A stretch of DNA of 64,000 nucleotides from NCBI GenBank assembly GCA_023055505.1, contig JALIRH010000003.1:31188842-31252841 (forward strand), in the 5' to 3' direction. This document shows, piece after piece, positions 36,766-49,300 of this stretch. Position 1 is the first letter of the stretch. Each line of letters starts with the position of its first letter. A program made the translations under genes and the position numbers. The DNA comes from Callipepla californica brunnescens. Lineage: Eukaryota > Chordata > Aves > Galliformes > Odontophoridae. Under the pieces are notes generated by a model. That model saw nothing but the letters and a program-made list of their open reading frames with translations. It was not told the DNA's origin and made no database searches.

Positions 36766-39700
36766 CAAACAAAAAGCTTTAATTTCAGTTTAACAAGCAT
36801 TATAAATGTGAAGCTGGAAAGGCTTTAAGAAGTAGAAATTTTTCTAAAAATAAAAAAAAATAAAGAAAAAAAGAAAAAGAAGGACTTTCACAAAATACAA
36901 AGTTTTGTTTCCAAGCCATAAGGAATTAAAATTAGGAATCTCAGATTTTTCCATAGGATGGCAATCCTAGTCTTATTTTCTACCTATCAGAATGATCTCA
37001 GGTTTTCTGTATTTAAGAAGGTTGTGGAAAGGGAGTTAAAAGAAAAATTCTTTCTCAACAGACTCTACTGGTATACATTCAGAGATAGCCTTTTCAAAAC
37101 AAAAATAAGCAGGGTTTTTTATAGATGAAGAATAGTATTTGGTAGAAAATAAAAGACAGAAATCTTACAGTACATATTTCTAGGAGCTATAATTATAGTT
37201 CACTCTTTTCAAAGCAAATTAAATCCATGATTAACAATGCTTTCACTCAGTAGCAAATGATTTTTAGGCAATTCTATGCCTCAAACTTCTTTCTTATCAT
37301 CTTGTTACATTTCCGAAGACAAGATATTGCCACATGTGAAAAATTCCCTGAAGGATAGATGTTTATAATGGATATAACACTGAGAAGTTGATCATTTCAT
37401 TCTAATTTAACAAATAATGTTAAATCATTTAGCAGTAACTCTTCTTAATTGTAAAATGAGAACATATTTTTCTTCTGACTTTCAAACAGCACCAGTAGAG
37501 ATGCTGCTTTAAATTGATGCTTCAGGCCATTGCACACATTCCCTGATCACTTTATCGTTTTACGTACAGGTAGTGTGCACATCTCCTTGCTCTGTATGTC
37601 CAAGGGTCAAAGGATGGTGTAGATTGCACAATAAGAGCTACCAAATATTCATGCAGATGTATAACTGCTGGATATGCATTACGTGCTCCAATGCAAGAAA
37701 CAAAATATGGGTGTGGAGGAAAACAATATGTGCAATCAAAGGCTATCCACTTGCAATAGTGGCTGGGAATACTGTTCAAGAAATATTGCACACTTTCTGC
37801 ATTTTAATGCCAGCTCATTCGTAAGATGGCACTACAAAAATAAAATAACCGTGAGTGCTACTTTTAGTAAACTGCTTCACCTAATTATCTCCTTTCTAAA
37901 CATCAACATACTTCAAGGTTGCAGCAGTCCTTTTTCTCTACTTCCTCCTGTTGTAACTTCATGCAGCAATTACACATATAAAGTACTTAAGAATGTACTG
38001 CCTTGATCATAGGTAACTTCATACATCTTGCCAAAAGGCAATAGGTTTCTCTTTCTGGGATGCAGACTCAGCCATAACTGTTTCCAGATAATTCATGAAA
38101 CAATTTTATACTCTCAGGATCCCAAATTAAGGTGTAATGAGGTGGAGGAGATCTATGGGCTATCACATATCAAGATAAGTTAAAGGAATGTTACATGAAA
38201 TGGGCAGACTCATATTTTATGAGCATTGTTTCTGGGACATACCTTCAGCACTGCTTATCTACAAAAAAGCAATTTGCAAGTTACTTGCAAAAATGGGAGA
38301 GTTCCACAGTTAATGACTCCAGGAACCCTGGGAGCATGGAGCTGCTTATTCAATGGCAGAATTTCATGCATGGCTAAGGGACTTCCAAGTACTTCATCAG
38401 GCAGGGGTGTTCAAGCTGGCATCTGCAGACCTAGGGCATGAAAAGAGCCCTTCCAATGTGTCCACAAGGAAAGACTGAGGAAAGCACTACTACTGTATGA
38501 GGCTTCAGTACCCCTAGTAGTAATGGCCCATCAAACAAAAATGAAAAACCCACAGCCTGCTCCAAGTCAGTGTGCAGCACAGCTCAATCTTATATGAGAG
38601 AAAAACAAAACAAAACAAAAAAAAAAAAAAACCACCAACTAGAAGGATTGCTTCCCTCTGTTAGGAAAAACTGACATTTAATGACAGATGCTTCTAACAT
38701 GTTCTCAGAAATAACATAGATCTCATCTTTTAGATTGCATGCCATTTGCTGTCCTGTCAACTTGTTGCTGTTTTCCTTTCAGAATTAACTGTGTAAATTA
38801 ATTCTTTATCACAAGAAGCAATGGATGCTTCATTCTGGTGTCTTGCTGTGAATGTCAGCTTTTTTTGCCCAAGCAAGTGTCACAGATCAGTCTGACTGCA
38901 TGACTCAATTTGTGAGCAGTAGTCAGAATTTTCTGTGGCTACAGAGTCTGTCATCAGCATGGATATTATGCATGCCCACTCTATTCTCTAAAACACATAG
39001 CGACTAAACATTGGACTGTCTGTGAAAAACCTCTGAAAATTCAACAACTGGACTCTTCCTCTGGACAGCATACAGAATGGAGTACACCCACAGACCCTGT
39101 GAGTCTTCACTGGTTTGATTATGGGTCAGTAGCCACCTTGCTGACTGCAAAGAAAATAGATGTGTCAAGAAGCCCAGACATTAGTCCAAGGACACAATAG
39201 GTCTGTTAATTACTTCTACCCAGGAGCTGTGCTTGAGGAGGCCTTTTGTATCCCCAGTGGAAAGTGGCTGGTGTGATCATGCCAGAGGAATGAGGCCTCA
39301 TAAGAGACCTTCTCACAGCCACAACCAGACAGATTACCAAACTGGTAAGGGACAGGAACCTCCTTCAGCATCCACATCCTTTCCCCTTCTTTCTCATATA
39401 GAATGAGGTGTCTGTTACCTCTAATAATTAAGCAGCCCAAGGTCCCACTGTTAAACAAACGCCATGACCAGCTCTGGCATAATCTCACTCTAATTGCTTT
39501 TGCTTGGGTATGCACTGAAATTGTCTCTCCCCTATCTCCACGGGACTGGTGTCTGAAGGGCAGGACTTAAAATGCTGCACATATCTTTTGGAAGAATCAT
39601 CACTTGACAAAGTATCCTGAAATGGGTTTCACTGCCAGAAGTTACACAGAACCAGGTTGAACTGAAAATTCCTTGTTGCTATGGTTGCCACTTGCTCTAA

Positions 39701-41699
39701 ATCTCTTTACTACTCCTTGATGAACAGCAGCAAAGGAGAAAAATACATACGCAACACTTGTAATTGCTTAGTGCATATTTTAACATTTCTCTTCGGTGGC
39801 TGCTTTAAATTATGCAGTAATATTGCTGGCATGTTCCTTCAGTCCTCTTTCCCTAAGAGAATACATTTTACAGTGCTGAAATTGGACACTGGGTGTAAGA
39901 ATCACACATTTGAATATTTTTTTCAGTAGCAAATGCGTCACATGCAATGTATTACAACTCAAGCTGTAAAAATTAAGTGGCATTTGCATTCATTAAGCAT
40001 ACAGAAATTTAATTCCATTAGGTCCAGTAGCATTAAGGTCTGTCTGTTGCTAGTGATGTTGCAGCTTAAGGACATTATATCTTCTGGCTAGATTCTGCTT
40101 CATAACCTAATAAAGCTAGGAATTAGATCCTGGCTTGATGCCTTTGCAAATCCACTTCGATGAACATATAACATGAAAGCTGTAGATGAAAATTATTTAT
40201 ATTCATCACTGTCCAAAATATTAATTTACCAAAAAAAAAAAAAAAAAAGGTTTAACAGATTAAGCAAGCCCACAGCTGAACTAATTTAAAAGACAACAAT
40301 ACGATTTGCTGAAACCAAACCTCACTTATAATCTTCCAGCTTTGTTACAGATACGGTACAGAAGAACTGCTAACATTTCATCAAGGCTATTTAAAGACTG
40401 AAAAGCTGCAGTTACATTTTCATTCAACTTCCCAGAAACGTTGATCTGCAAAATCCCCCAGGAAACTCTGGAATACTTAAGTTTTTCAATGTGATGTTTT
40501 TAGCTGACATAGAAATTAGATAAAAAGAAAAAAGAAAAAAAAAACAAGGAAAAAAACAAAAAAGAAAGGCAAAACACGACACAATTTGATTTGCAGTTTC
40601 TGAGTTACTCTGCTGAAAGAATAGTTTGGGTGCAGTACTGCAAGTACAAGCTCCAGCTCAACAAATAAGTCAATATGGAAAAATCACCTTGGTCTGCATG
40701 TAGTTCAACAGAAGAAGACACCATGCCCGAGAACACAAGACTGCTCTCCTTACTACTGAAAAATCAAATCAGTTTAAAAGCATGAAGAGAATTTTTTCTG
40801 GAACTTGATATGAGGCGAGTCCAAGTGCCAGGAAAGCTTTCAGCCACAGTCCTTAGTTCTTACTATCAAATTAGCAAGGTTTCATTTAGTAAGAGTGCTT
40901 ACCTTCCAAGCTCTTTAATTTCTTCTCTAATTCTTAACATCATCAAGCTAGTACTCCTGTTGGAAGTACCAGCAAAATGTTTATTTCTAATGAGCTGAGC
41001 AAGAAATCTTATTTCCATGGAGATGTGAGAAACAGAAAGATTTTACTTAATTATATACAAATGATGCCTTATTTTCCTGTAAGTAACTTCCAAGCAGTCT
41101 GGAAGGCTATTTTTAAGATAACAAAGTTCACAGCTGTATCTGCAACGTAATATTAATGGCATAAGAGTCCACCACAAGAAAAAAAATTTTATTTTTGCTA
41201 GTTCAAGAACTCTCTACAGACAATCCCATCTTTGTTTTACCCTAAACCATGCCAAGTATACATATTTATATAAAAAAATGTATATAAATAAATGAAATAT
41301 AAATGAAAACATAAAATGAAAACAGATTCATAGCAGCTTTACTTCCATTTCAAAGCACTGCATCTCTTGGTAAGAAGATCCCCAAAACTAGTAACACAGG
41401 CTTTAAAGTTTTTCAGAAGCTAGCATTTATTCTGCTTTCGATACGTGGAGTAGAATTCATTGAATGTAACAAAGACCTCTAAAAAGCTGCTGTCTATATC
41501 TAATGTAAGTCACCATAGTCAATGAAGAGACATGTGAAACTTCACAAAACATTAACTTCACCTTAGTGTAAGTGTCCTGGATAGGAGTGTTGAGCCATTT
41601 TGGAGGTCACAGTTTCATTCTAGGAGAGCACAAATTGGACAGCTTAGGTCATTAACTGCTAGAAAGTTCAACTTCACCAAGATCTCAGATAGTATCTGC
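36766..41699. other. AT-rich noncoding stretch, no gene recognised
   Basis: Contains A-rich low-complexity patches at about 36849-36882, 38592-38632 (AAAAC units then poly(A)), 40231-40248 and 40520-40567. An RFX X-box-like motif lies at 39675-39689. Open frames are 110 codons or fewer, and none is recognisable. No RNA genes or transposon bodies seen. Confidence 0.5.
38592..38632. repeat. (AAAAC)n and poly(A) simple repeat
   Basis: A few AAAAC units run into an uninterrupted A tract. No retroposed body was recognised upstream. Confidence 0.8.
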
Positions 41700-41962
41700 T
41701 ATAACTGGAATCAACTTGAAGAGGACTGTCTCAGCAGTGTGTTTCCTACAAACCCACTGCAAATCTGTGGGGAAAAAAACTGTACATCTCTCTATGAGTC
41801 AGCATAAACTGTTGACTCAAAATGCACAGGGGATGACTTGGCAACAAATGGTCCAAGCTGCCTTGTACCCAACTTGGTGAAAAAGCCATAATGTAAAGTC
41901 CCGGCCATATTTAAAAATAAATATTGCCAATAAAGTTGAGAAAAAAAAAGGAAAAAAAAAAA
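41700..41962 (+). other. Possible retroposed 3' end with AATAAA and A tail
   Basis: AATAAA at 41929-41934 is followed six bases later by a genomic A tract (41941-41962, one GG interruption). This is the layout left by reverse transcription of a polyadenylated RNA. The sequence before it (about 41700-41930) resembles a generic 3' untranslated region, and I do not recognise the source. No target-site duplication was verified. The alternative is an ordinary A-rich tract beside a chance AATAAA. Confidence 0.25.
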
Positions 41963-43589
41963 GCAGTATAGCAGCAGTCTTTCATTTGCTGTTTTCTAGT
42001 TGTCATGTTTTCACATTGGTGTCTGTCTGAAACCTAACACAAAAAATGAACTTACTGCTATGACACTTTCAGATGGAGAAATGCAGAAGGCCATGATCAG
42101 AGACCTCACCCCTGTCCATTTTGCACTGCAGCAGCAAAACAGCTCAAGCAGAAAAGGCCCTCTGAGGGAAACTGAGGTCACTCCCACCTTCAGCCTCTCT
42201 ACAGCACTGATCTGCATCACCAGTCCACAACTGTCCATTCCACCACCGTGCACTGTGCCAGATCTGTGCAAAGAGATTCATCCCTATATGCTACGGACTC
42301 TGGGCCAAGAAATAATTTCATGGTGGATGGGAGTTATATTTTTCATGGGTTCTCATGTCTTGAGATACCAAACTGCCCTTCCTTTACCATGAGCACTTAT
42401 TCTCCTCCTCCTATCTCTGGCATAGAGCTCCTGTTGGCAATGCAAGATAAATGTTTTATGTAAATCACTTCTCAATGAAGTCTCATTATTAATGCAGACA
42501 GCTCTAAAGGGAGAAACCTATGGCATTTGGCAGTAAGAACTGTTAATGAAAATGTCATTAGAGAAGTCAATTTACAAGCCAGGAAAAAGCTTCCCTGAAT
42601 TTTATTATTTTTTTTCCTGTTTCCTGCAAATCTGCACCTTTAGGGACATTTCTCTCACATTAATCTTTCTTGGCATCAAGTCACAGCTTTACCTGGCAAA
42701 TTGATGACATTTGAGAGGAGGGTCTCTCTTCAAATACCACAGAAATGTGACAGAAATCTATGAGGATGTATGGGACTAAGTGGCAAGGCTAAGGAAGGGG
42801 AGACTCCAATGAATGGCTGTAGGTTAGGCAATTTCCATCGGCAGTGGTCTGGAAGTGGCAATGTAATCCCTGCTTTGCTGTGTATTCAGTAGAACTGATG
42901 ACTCTCTAAGCAACTCTCTGCCTTAGATCTTGCAAGTTCTTCATGCTTGTAGCTCCAACTGCTCACCAGAGCATCCTTTTGAACACATCTATGTTGTGGG
43001 ATTTTGCTTAGCAGACTGGGAAAATTGAATAATTTTGATAAAAAATATTCCCTGCTCATTCAAGCTATTTATTCCTCAGCATAATGGACTATATTACCTG
43101 GAAGCAACCCTCTGACAAACTGATTCAAATCGACAGTGGACATCAATTTTCTCCCTGCATCCTGGGGACTCCCCATTGCCACATCTGACTGCTAAGGAGT
43201 TTCATTTGGAATGAGCAGCTATTGAGATTAGTGACAGGTCACTTCTGGTCTGAGCGCACTTGTGCTCATCACAGATAAAGTTCATGAGTTATAAGGGAGT
43301 AAGCTGGCTTTCTCCTTAATCTTGAGGTCTTTCAGAGTCAGTATTTTGTGCATATGTTAATATTAAGTCAAAACATTTTACAGAGAACTGTATCTTTTAT
43401 TAAAGTAGCCACAGTGTTTAGAAAAATACTCGAGATCTTAGGCACACAGAACATGCCAAAAGTACGTGTGTGCAAGTCTGCCCTTTCATTTTCCTAGCAA
43501 TATTATTCGCCTGTTAAAAAAATACTACTACTCTACTCCCCTTATATATGGCAGCCTAAATTCCATCACTTTAGGATCACAGCACAGCT
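41963..43589. other. Noncoding stretch, no gene recognised
   Basis: Moderate-composition DNA. A 130-codon plus-strand frame (42000-42392) has no recognisable domain and no good splice context. Nothing else identified. Confidence 0.5.
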
Positions 43590-43795
43590 GAGATGAGCAG
43601 CAACCACTGTGTATATCTGCTCCATCCTGAGTTCCAGCATGGACACCCAGAGCAGGTTGCCTGCGGCCACGTCCAGGCAGCTTCTCTACAGTCTCTGGGC
43701 AACCTGTGCCAGTGCTCTGTTACCCACATGGTGAAGTGCTTCCTGACATTCAGACAGTACCTTCTATTTAAACATATTGTTTAAACTGCATTTAT
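43590..43795 (-). mobile_element. CR1 LINE fragment, minus strand
   Basis: The plus strand reads ATGGACACCCAGAGCAGGTT, then GGCCACGTCCAGGCAGCTTC, then GGGCAACCTGTGCCAGTGCT. It continues CTGTTACCCACATGGTGAAG and TTCCTGACATTCAGACAG. This is the reverse complement of the CR1 reverse-transcriptase tail and 3' UTR segment. The 3' terminal octamers are decayed. It is 5'-truncated and internally gapped, without function. Confidence 0.85.
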
Positions 43796-46254
43796 TTGCT
43801 CTCATTTCTGCTTAGTACACACTACCTAGTTGTTTTTTTTTTTTTCAGTACATTCCTTTTCCCACCAGCTTTTACACTGCAGCATTACAATCCACTGGTG
43901 GCAAAAAGGAAAATCATGATAAGTCTACTTCTTGTCTGCATAGCGTGGCAATGATAAAAAAAAAAGCATAATTTCCCCAGAAATTATGACTTGACAGAAG
44001 TCAAGTCAAAGAGAAACTGTCACAAACGTAAGTCTGTTCCCCTTTCCCCTGTTACTGTACTTGGCAACAAGAAGGCAAGAGTACTGAAAATGTTCACACC
44101 AAGCAATAATAGACAGCCAGTCATGGGAGGGGAAGTGCAAAGCAAAGCTGTTTCTTGCTGAAGTGTTAAAAAATAAACGAAAGTCCAACAGGCAGTTAAA
44201 ATCTAACCAGCATTTCAGAACACTGCTCTTTTTGCCTTGGAAACCTGCACCTCAGTTTGGTAGCTGGCATGGAGAGAGGCCACTGGCACATGCTGGCTGC
44301 TGTGGGATGCCCATGGGACAGCCAGCAATGCTGTGCTGTAGCCCATATTGATTTGCTGCAGGTCGTCCTGTAGCCAAATGCTATTTATTGTGCAGGACAC
44401 ACAGAACATGATGCCTCGGTGGATATACTTCACTGTCGTGCCTGATCAAAAGTGTTGCCTTGGAGCAATCTTAGCTTGAGAGAACCCCTAGCAGTTTTAT
44501 AAGCAAGACACCCAAGGTGACACTTGAGAGGAACAACATTAAAGTGTACTCCTCTCTCCTGTGTCCCTGGCTATTTCAGAAGCAGACAAACAAAGCCAAG
44601 CTCTGCTAGATGATGCTTGGGGAGCAAAAGGACCCTTATGCCCTTGTTCATGCTTTATCGTTGCTTCCTAAGTAGATAACTAAATAAAAATGCTGACTCT
44701 AGTGCAAAACACTGGAGTTTTAAGTAAAGATACTTAATGAAAATAGTTATTTTAAGGATAGGAAAGGAAGGTAATGAGTTTTTGCTCTTTCCAAAACAGG
44801 CAGAACCTGATGGCACAGAAACAACATTTCAGGCACATCTCCTGGATGCAGGGCCAACACCATGCCATTTCTGTATGGCACTGCTACTGACCAGCCAAGA
44901 GACAGCCTCAGTGCAGGCAGAAGAACTGCTCTCCCCATGAATGCACAGGTGACCCATACAAAGTCATTCCCTCAGAAATATTCTGGCTAGTGTTTATAGA
45001 GTTACTGCCAAGACCATGCCTTCTTGCTCCTTGATTCAGCCTGCCTACAGGACTCTCACAGTGCTATTTAAACTGATTTTATCCTTATTGCTACAGTATA
45101 TAAAGAATGCAAACAGATCAAATTCTCTTTGTGTTTTTGTCTTCTTCTCGCAAGCTTTATTCATAAAAGTAAGGGCCACGTGTTATCTTATAGCCCTCTG
45201 TCAGCTCTGCGCCCAACTCCTTAAAGCAGGAGCACAGATCCCAGATGTGGTGCATCTAGCAGCCAAGAATGGGTTATGTGAGTCTCTTGGACAAAATAAA
45301 AAATGCTACATCTCTCTTAGTAGCAGAGATAGGAGCTGAAAAAAAAACAATTGTGATGGGACTGCCAATATGATTTATCTCCTCAGTCTGACAAACAGTT
45401 GGAGGGAAGGATTTGCAGAGAATTCAGCAACATTTCTCATTTGGTTAAGAGCAGAGAAATCCCAACAGCAGCCCTCCTCTGAAGGCACGGGGGAGTCCTT
45501 GGGTGAGGAAAGAGGACAGCAGCCTGCTTTGGAGAGATTAGAGCAACATTCTCAGATAGCACCCATCAGAAGAAAGCAAGGCAGACAGTTTCTCCTTCCC
45601 TCGCCAGGTCAGCAGGGCAGCCTCAGGTCCATGCCATGCTTGAGAAAACAACATACACTAGAATGTTCTCTTGGCTTTCATGGTAGACACAATTTTAATC
45701 TGCCTATTTGGATTCCAATAAAGCCACCAAATGTATCTTCTATCAGCAGCCAGTCCCAAAGTATTCTGTAGCATCAAGGAACCCAATAGATTTCTCTTAA
45801 TTTGCTCTACATTTTTCATTCACATCAAAGTGTAAACTTTTCACACTCTGGAAATTCTCTTTAACAGCGTAGTATGCCAGGGTCTTGTGCACTGAAGTCC
45901 TCTAAAGAGACAAGGTATCAAAGACACATATCAAAGGTTATTGAGCCACATAAAATGGTCCAGAGTTAGAACAAAAAGTTATTTGAGACCTACAAAAAGG
46001 TTTTGCAATCCCAGAGAAGTAAAATTCACTAATTTGCAGAGCTCTTTGAAAGACCCAGTGCTCCTAAACACCTGGAGATAGTTCAGGAAACTTCAGTAAA
46101 ATGATTTCTCATCAGAAAGCAGAAAGTAACAGAAACAAGCATTTCTCAGGGAAACACAGAAACATTGTCAAAACTTTTGTCAGAAAGTATTTCTCATCTC
46201 TAGGGTATGATTTATGACCAAAACCCAAGAGGGGCTTAGATATGACAACAGTCT
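43796..46254. other. Noncoding stretch, no gene recognised
   Basis: Contains a poly(T) run near 43835-43846, a short A run near 43958-43967 and a 7-bp inverted repeat at 43988-44007. The longest open frame is 133 codons on the plus strand (45370-45771), rich in Gln/Ser and unrecognised. No RNA gene or mobile element identified. Confidence 0.5.
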
Positions 46255-46262
46255 TAAGCCCT

Positions 46263-46336
46263 GGGCTCTCACAGACCTGAACTCGCGACCCTCATGTGCT
46301 AGACAGGTGCTATAAATCACCAAGGTATTAACCACC
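46263..46336 (-). pseudogene. Decayed tRNA-like sequence (tRNA pseudogene or SINE head)
   Basis: On the minus strand a segment resembles the 3' two-thirds of a tRNA. It reads TAGCACCTGTCTAGCACATG (D-arm end and anticodon arm), then GAGGGTCGCGAGTTCAGGTC. That second part holds a B-box-like GAGTTCAGGTC at 46284-46274. The end is AGAGCCC at 46269-46263. The anticodon stem pairs in four of five positions with a CTAGCAC loop. The T stem has mismatches, and the expected complementary GGGCTCT 5' acceptor strand is absent. It is therefore a dead tRNA or the head of an old tRNA-derived SINE. The GGTCGCGAGTTCA core recalls Thr tRNAs, but the anticodon position (AGC) does not fit. Confidence 0.4.
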
Positions 46337-46345
46337 TACCAAAGT

Positions 46346-46957
46346 CAGTAACTCACTTTCAGTTGCTGGCACTGATCCAGTCTGCATAAAAAATTAAACA
46401 CTGCAAAAGAGATCCCTGATATTTCTGTAGTCAAAGCACTTTTCTGGAGTGTGGGAGGCCAGCAAAGCTGAATCTTTTGCACCTGATATGAGTTGATTAA
46501 TGAGCTGTTGGTTATGCTCAGTGAGGATCTTTCCTCCTTTCTGCATTTTTTTCCTGATAAAAATAAAAGGAACTTGGTTTCAGCTCTATAGGTAACAAAA
46601 AAAGAGTGGAGAGTTCTTTTTAAATAAAATATATAGAGAGAGAGAGAAAATAATTTCTATCCAGCTGTTAGGGATGACTCAACCCTGGAAGATGGCCATG
46701 GCTTTCATTTGGGATCCTCAGCAGCTTCCAGGTGCACAGCAATGCAGCACTTACCATACACATCCTTAACTGTAGAGGTTTCTAAAGCATGTCTGAGTTA
46801 AATGAGGCTCCTTGGAGTTTGGCAGCAGAGACCCAATTCTAACACAGTTAGATTGTGAGAGCTGTAAAACCTCTGAAGTTGCATGGTTTACACTCTGCTT
46901 GTCTCTTTACCAGATTCTACTGCTTCATGCTTAAAAGTATTAGGATTCAGGAATTTT
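46346..46957. other. Noncoding stretch, nothing identified
   Basis: AT-rich with a short (GA)n patch near 46634-46648. No gene, RNA or repeat family recognised. Confidence 0.5.
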
Positions 46958-47040
46958 GTTTTTTATATATATATATACATATAATATAATATTATATTAT
47001 ATTATATAAAATTATATATATATATATACTTTTTTTTTTC
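46958..47040. repeat. AT-rich alternating and self-complementary tract
   Basis: Alternating TA runs flank ATATAATATAATATTATATT-type sequence, ending in a T9 run. The central part is highly self-complementary and could extrude as a cruciform. It is probably unstable in length and hard to sequence or assemble. Confidence 0.85.
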
Positions 47041-48499
47041 CAGAACAATCAGTCTGGGAAATGAAATGAAACGTTTTTTTGTAGAGGGATCCCAAAGTTT
47101 TACACTTTGGATCTAGGTCCCTAACTCAACACTGGGATGTAACAGTTCACTGTAGTCTAGTGCTCCTGCACTCACCTCACCACAGGTTGACTGGGAACTA
47201 TCACACAACTAGTTATTGTTCCATGTAACCAGCAATAAAACTTCCTGTCTGGATCACTGCACACACCTACTAACAATAGGATGTGATTTAGGAGTCCTTG
47301 GTCCTGCCATTTCAGATATGAAACAGCAGTGAAGCAGAGTTACCACATCAAAAGCTGCTCTTGGGGTTGGGGATTGGGCAAAATGGAGTGTGTCCAGGAG
47401 ATTTCAGTTTTACCTACAAAAAAACAGCTGTGTCTGAGCTCTGCTGTTACAAATACAGTGTGCATACATATATGCATGGACATTACAATTAAGTGAGGCA
47501 ACAGCATGCAGCCCAGAAGTTTTACCTTTGAGTGACTCAGAATGGCTAAAAGGGTGGGCAAGAGAAAGTGGCAACCTGCTGGATAGCAACAAAACCTCCA
47601 AACAATTAGATATTCATATAGTCCAGCTATGTTTTCCCACATTAGCAGAGCTGGAGCAGCATGTAGCACTAAACTTCTCAGAGCTTTTTTCCAGAGTAAC
47701 TGAAATCTTCTTTTTTTTCCCTCCAACACAGGCAAACCTTACTCCGCAAACCCTGAGCAGGCTCCCTCTTAAGTGGTCAGGTCACAGGTCTTACCAGCTA
47801 CAGGAGGGAGATGCATTGCTTGTCTTGCAGTCACTCAGCAGTCATAAAAGCATATCAAGCCTGGGTGTACATTGTCTCACTTACCCCTTCACCCTCACAC
47901 TCCCATTTCCTCAAACAGTCACAGGAGAAAAAAAAAAAAAAAAAAAGAAACCAGTAACTTCATTAAAACTGCATGTTTCACCTGTAGCAAGAATATATTC
48001 CACTGAGGAAGTATCCCCTTTGCAAATTGAAAGTCAGCCAGTCAGGCGCACAGTTCCTCAGAACAGAAAAAAGTGATTTAGTCCCCTGCAAGCAAACATG
48101 TACTTGGGTGTCTGGGGATCTCCTGAAAATCTCCAGCTCATCTTAGCACTGGAATAGGTAGGGAGCTGGAAAAATAAATACACAATGAAAGTACAAGGCA
48201 ATCTATCTTTCATGCTAAGTCCCCAAATTCATCTGCCCCAAGGAAGAGCAGATCACTGCCCTACCATTTATCCAGCAATTACTTATTATCCTTCTCTTGA
48301 AGATTTCAGATGGCTGAAGTCCCATCATCCCTCTGAAAAACAATAATGGTTGTTCTTCTCCTTTCACCCCTCCAAAATCAGAGTTGTAGACCAGCTCTTA
48401 TAAATGTGAAACATCAGATGTCTTCTGAAAACTTCCTGTGAACACGCACTGACTATCCAGATCTGGGCAGAAATCCTCTGTGTTGTAAACAGTGCTGCC
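47041..48499. other. Noncoding stretch, no gene recognised
   Basis: Contains a poly(A) run at about 47929-47946 and short T runs. Two overlapping open frames, 182 codons plus (47528-48076) and 131 codons minus (47340-47735), show no recognisable domain. The plus frame runs straight through the poly(A) as a poly-Lys stretch, which marks it as a chance frame. Confidence 0.5.
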
Positions 48500-49300
48500 T
48501 GTGTTTCAGGTATACTGACTGTAAATATGAAATAGTACAACCGTGTTTACCTGTACACACCAATTAACTTGTGGCCACCATTACATAAAGCTCCCATGTC
48601 CCATGTGAAGTGACAGATAAAGATTTTGCTTAGAATAAGAGTATCAAGCACCTATAGTTTTTCCTGTGTGACAGACTGTGTGTGTTTGTGCATATGCATA
48701 TGATGGACCGTGCTGAATGCTTTTAACACAAAACTGCTGTATCCAGAGATCGGTAAATTAAATAATCATTCATTAGTTACCATAGCGATGCAGATGCAAT
48801 CACAGTGAACAAAGGAGTGAGGTGGGGGGGGAGAGAACAGGAACAAATTCTGACAGGAGCAGGGCCTAGCATTGATTTCTGTTAATACATTTTTATTTAT
48901 TAAAATCCCCTGGCTGTTCCATATTCATTAATGCTTCACCTGCCTGCAAAGGGAACACGCAGATCTCTTGATACAGCCATAAAGGGCTGGAGTAAATTGG
49001 TAATAGTTCTATTGAGTTTGGCAGAGAGGAGCTGGTTCTCAGCAGCTGGGGATCTGGCAGGAAGCATGTCCAATTCTCCTCAGCTTGTGCAGCAGCCGAG
49101 CACTGCTGCAGCCGCTGGTACTTCTCAATTCCTTGCAGCACTCTCCAGTAAACACTCACAGGCAGGGAGAAGCTGCCTTTCCCAAAGTCAGTTGGCGGCC
49201 TTAGCCATCTCACTGTCACTAATTTCAGTAGCAGTTATACAGCTCAGTCTTGAGGACCTCATCAATAATTACTTTGTCACTGCTAGGAGAAACAGCATGG
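48500..49300. promoter_or_regulatory. Candidate conserved noncoding element B
   Basis: Mostly non-repetitive and motif-rich. It has a forkhead core TGTTTAC at 48544-48550 and CAATTAA near 48561. TGACAGATAA (TALE plus GATA-like) lies at 48611-48620. An RFX X-box-like GTTACCATAGCGAT is at 48776-48789 beside several AAT/ATCATT homeodomain-like cores. ATCAATAATTACTTTGTCAC, with homeodomain and SOX-like cores, is at 49261-49280. A 138-codon frame in it (48931-49347) shows no known domain. Enhancer function is inference from motif density only. Confidence 0.25.

Noticed and set aside
36325..36800. Repetitive proteins across the AAGGG tract (SLPFP repeats on minus, EGKGR repeats on plus)
   Set aside because: They are mechanical translations of a pentanucleotide microsatellite, open in all frames, and not genes.
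43988..44007. Inverted repeat GACTTGA/TCAAGTC
   Set aside because: Only 7-bp arms; expected many times by chance in 64 kb.
47528..48076. 182-codon plus-strand frame
   Set aside because: It runs through a genomic poly(A) tract as poly-lysine, has no recognisable domain and overlaps a minus-strand frame of similar length; a chance frame.
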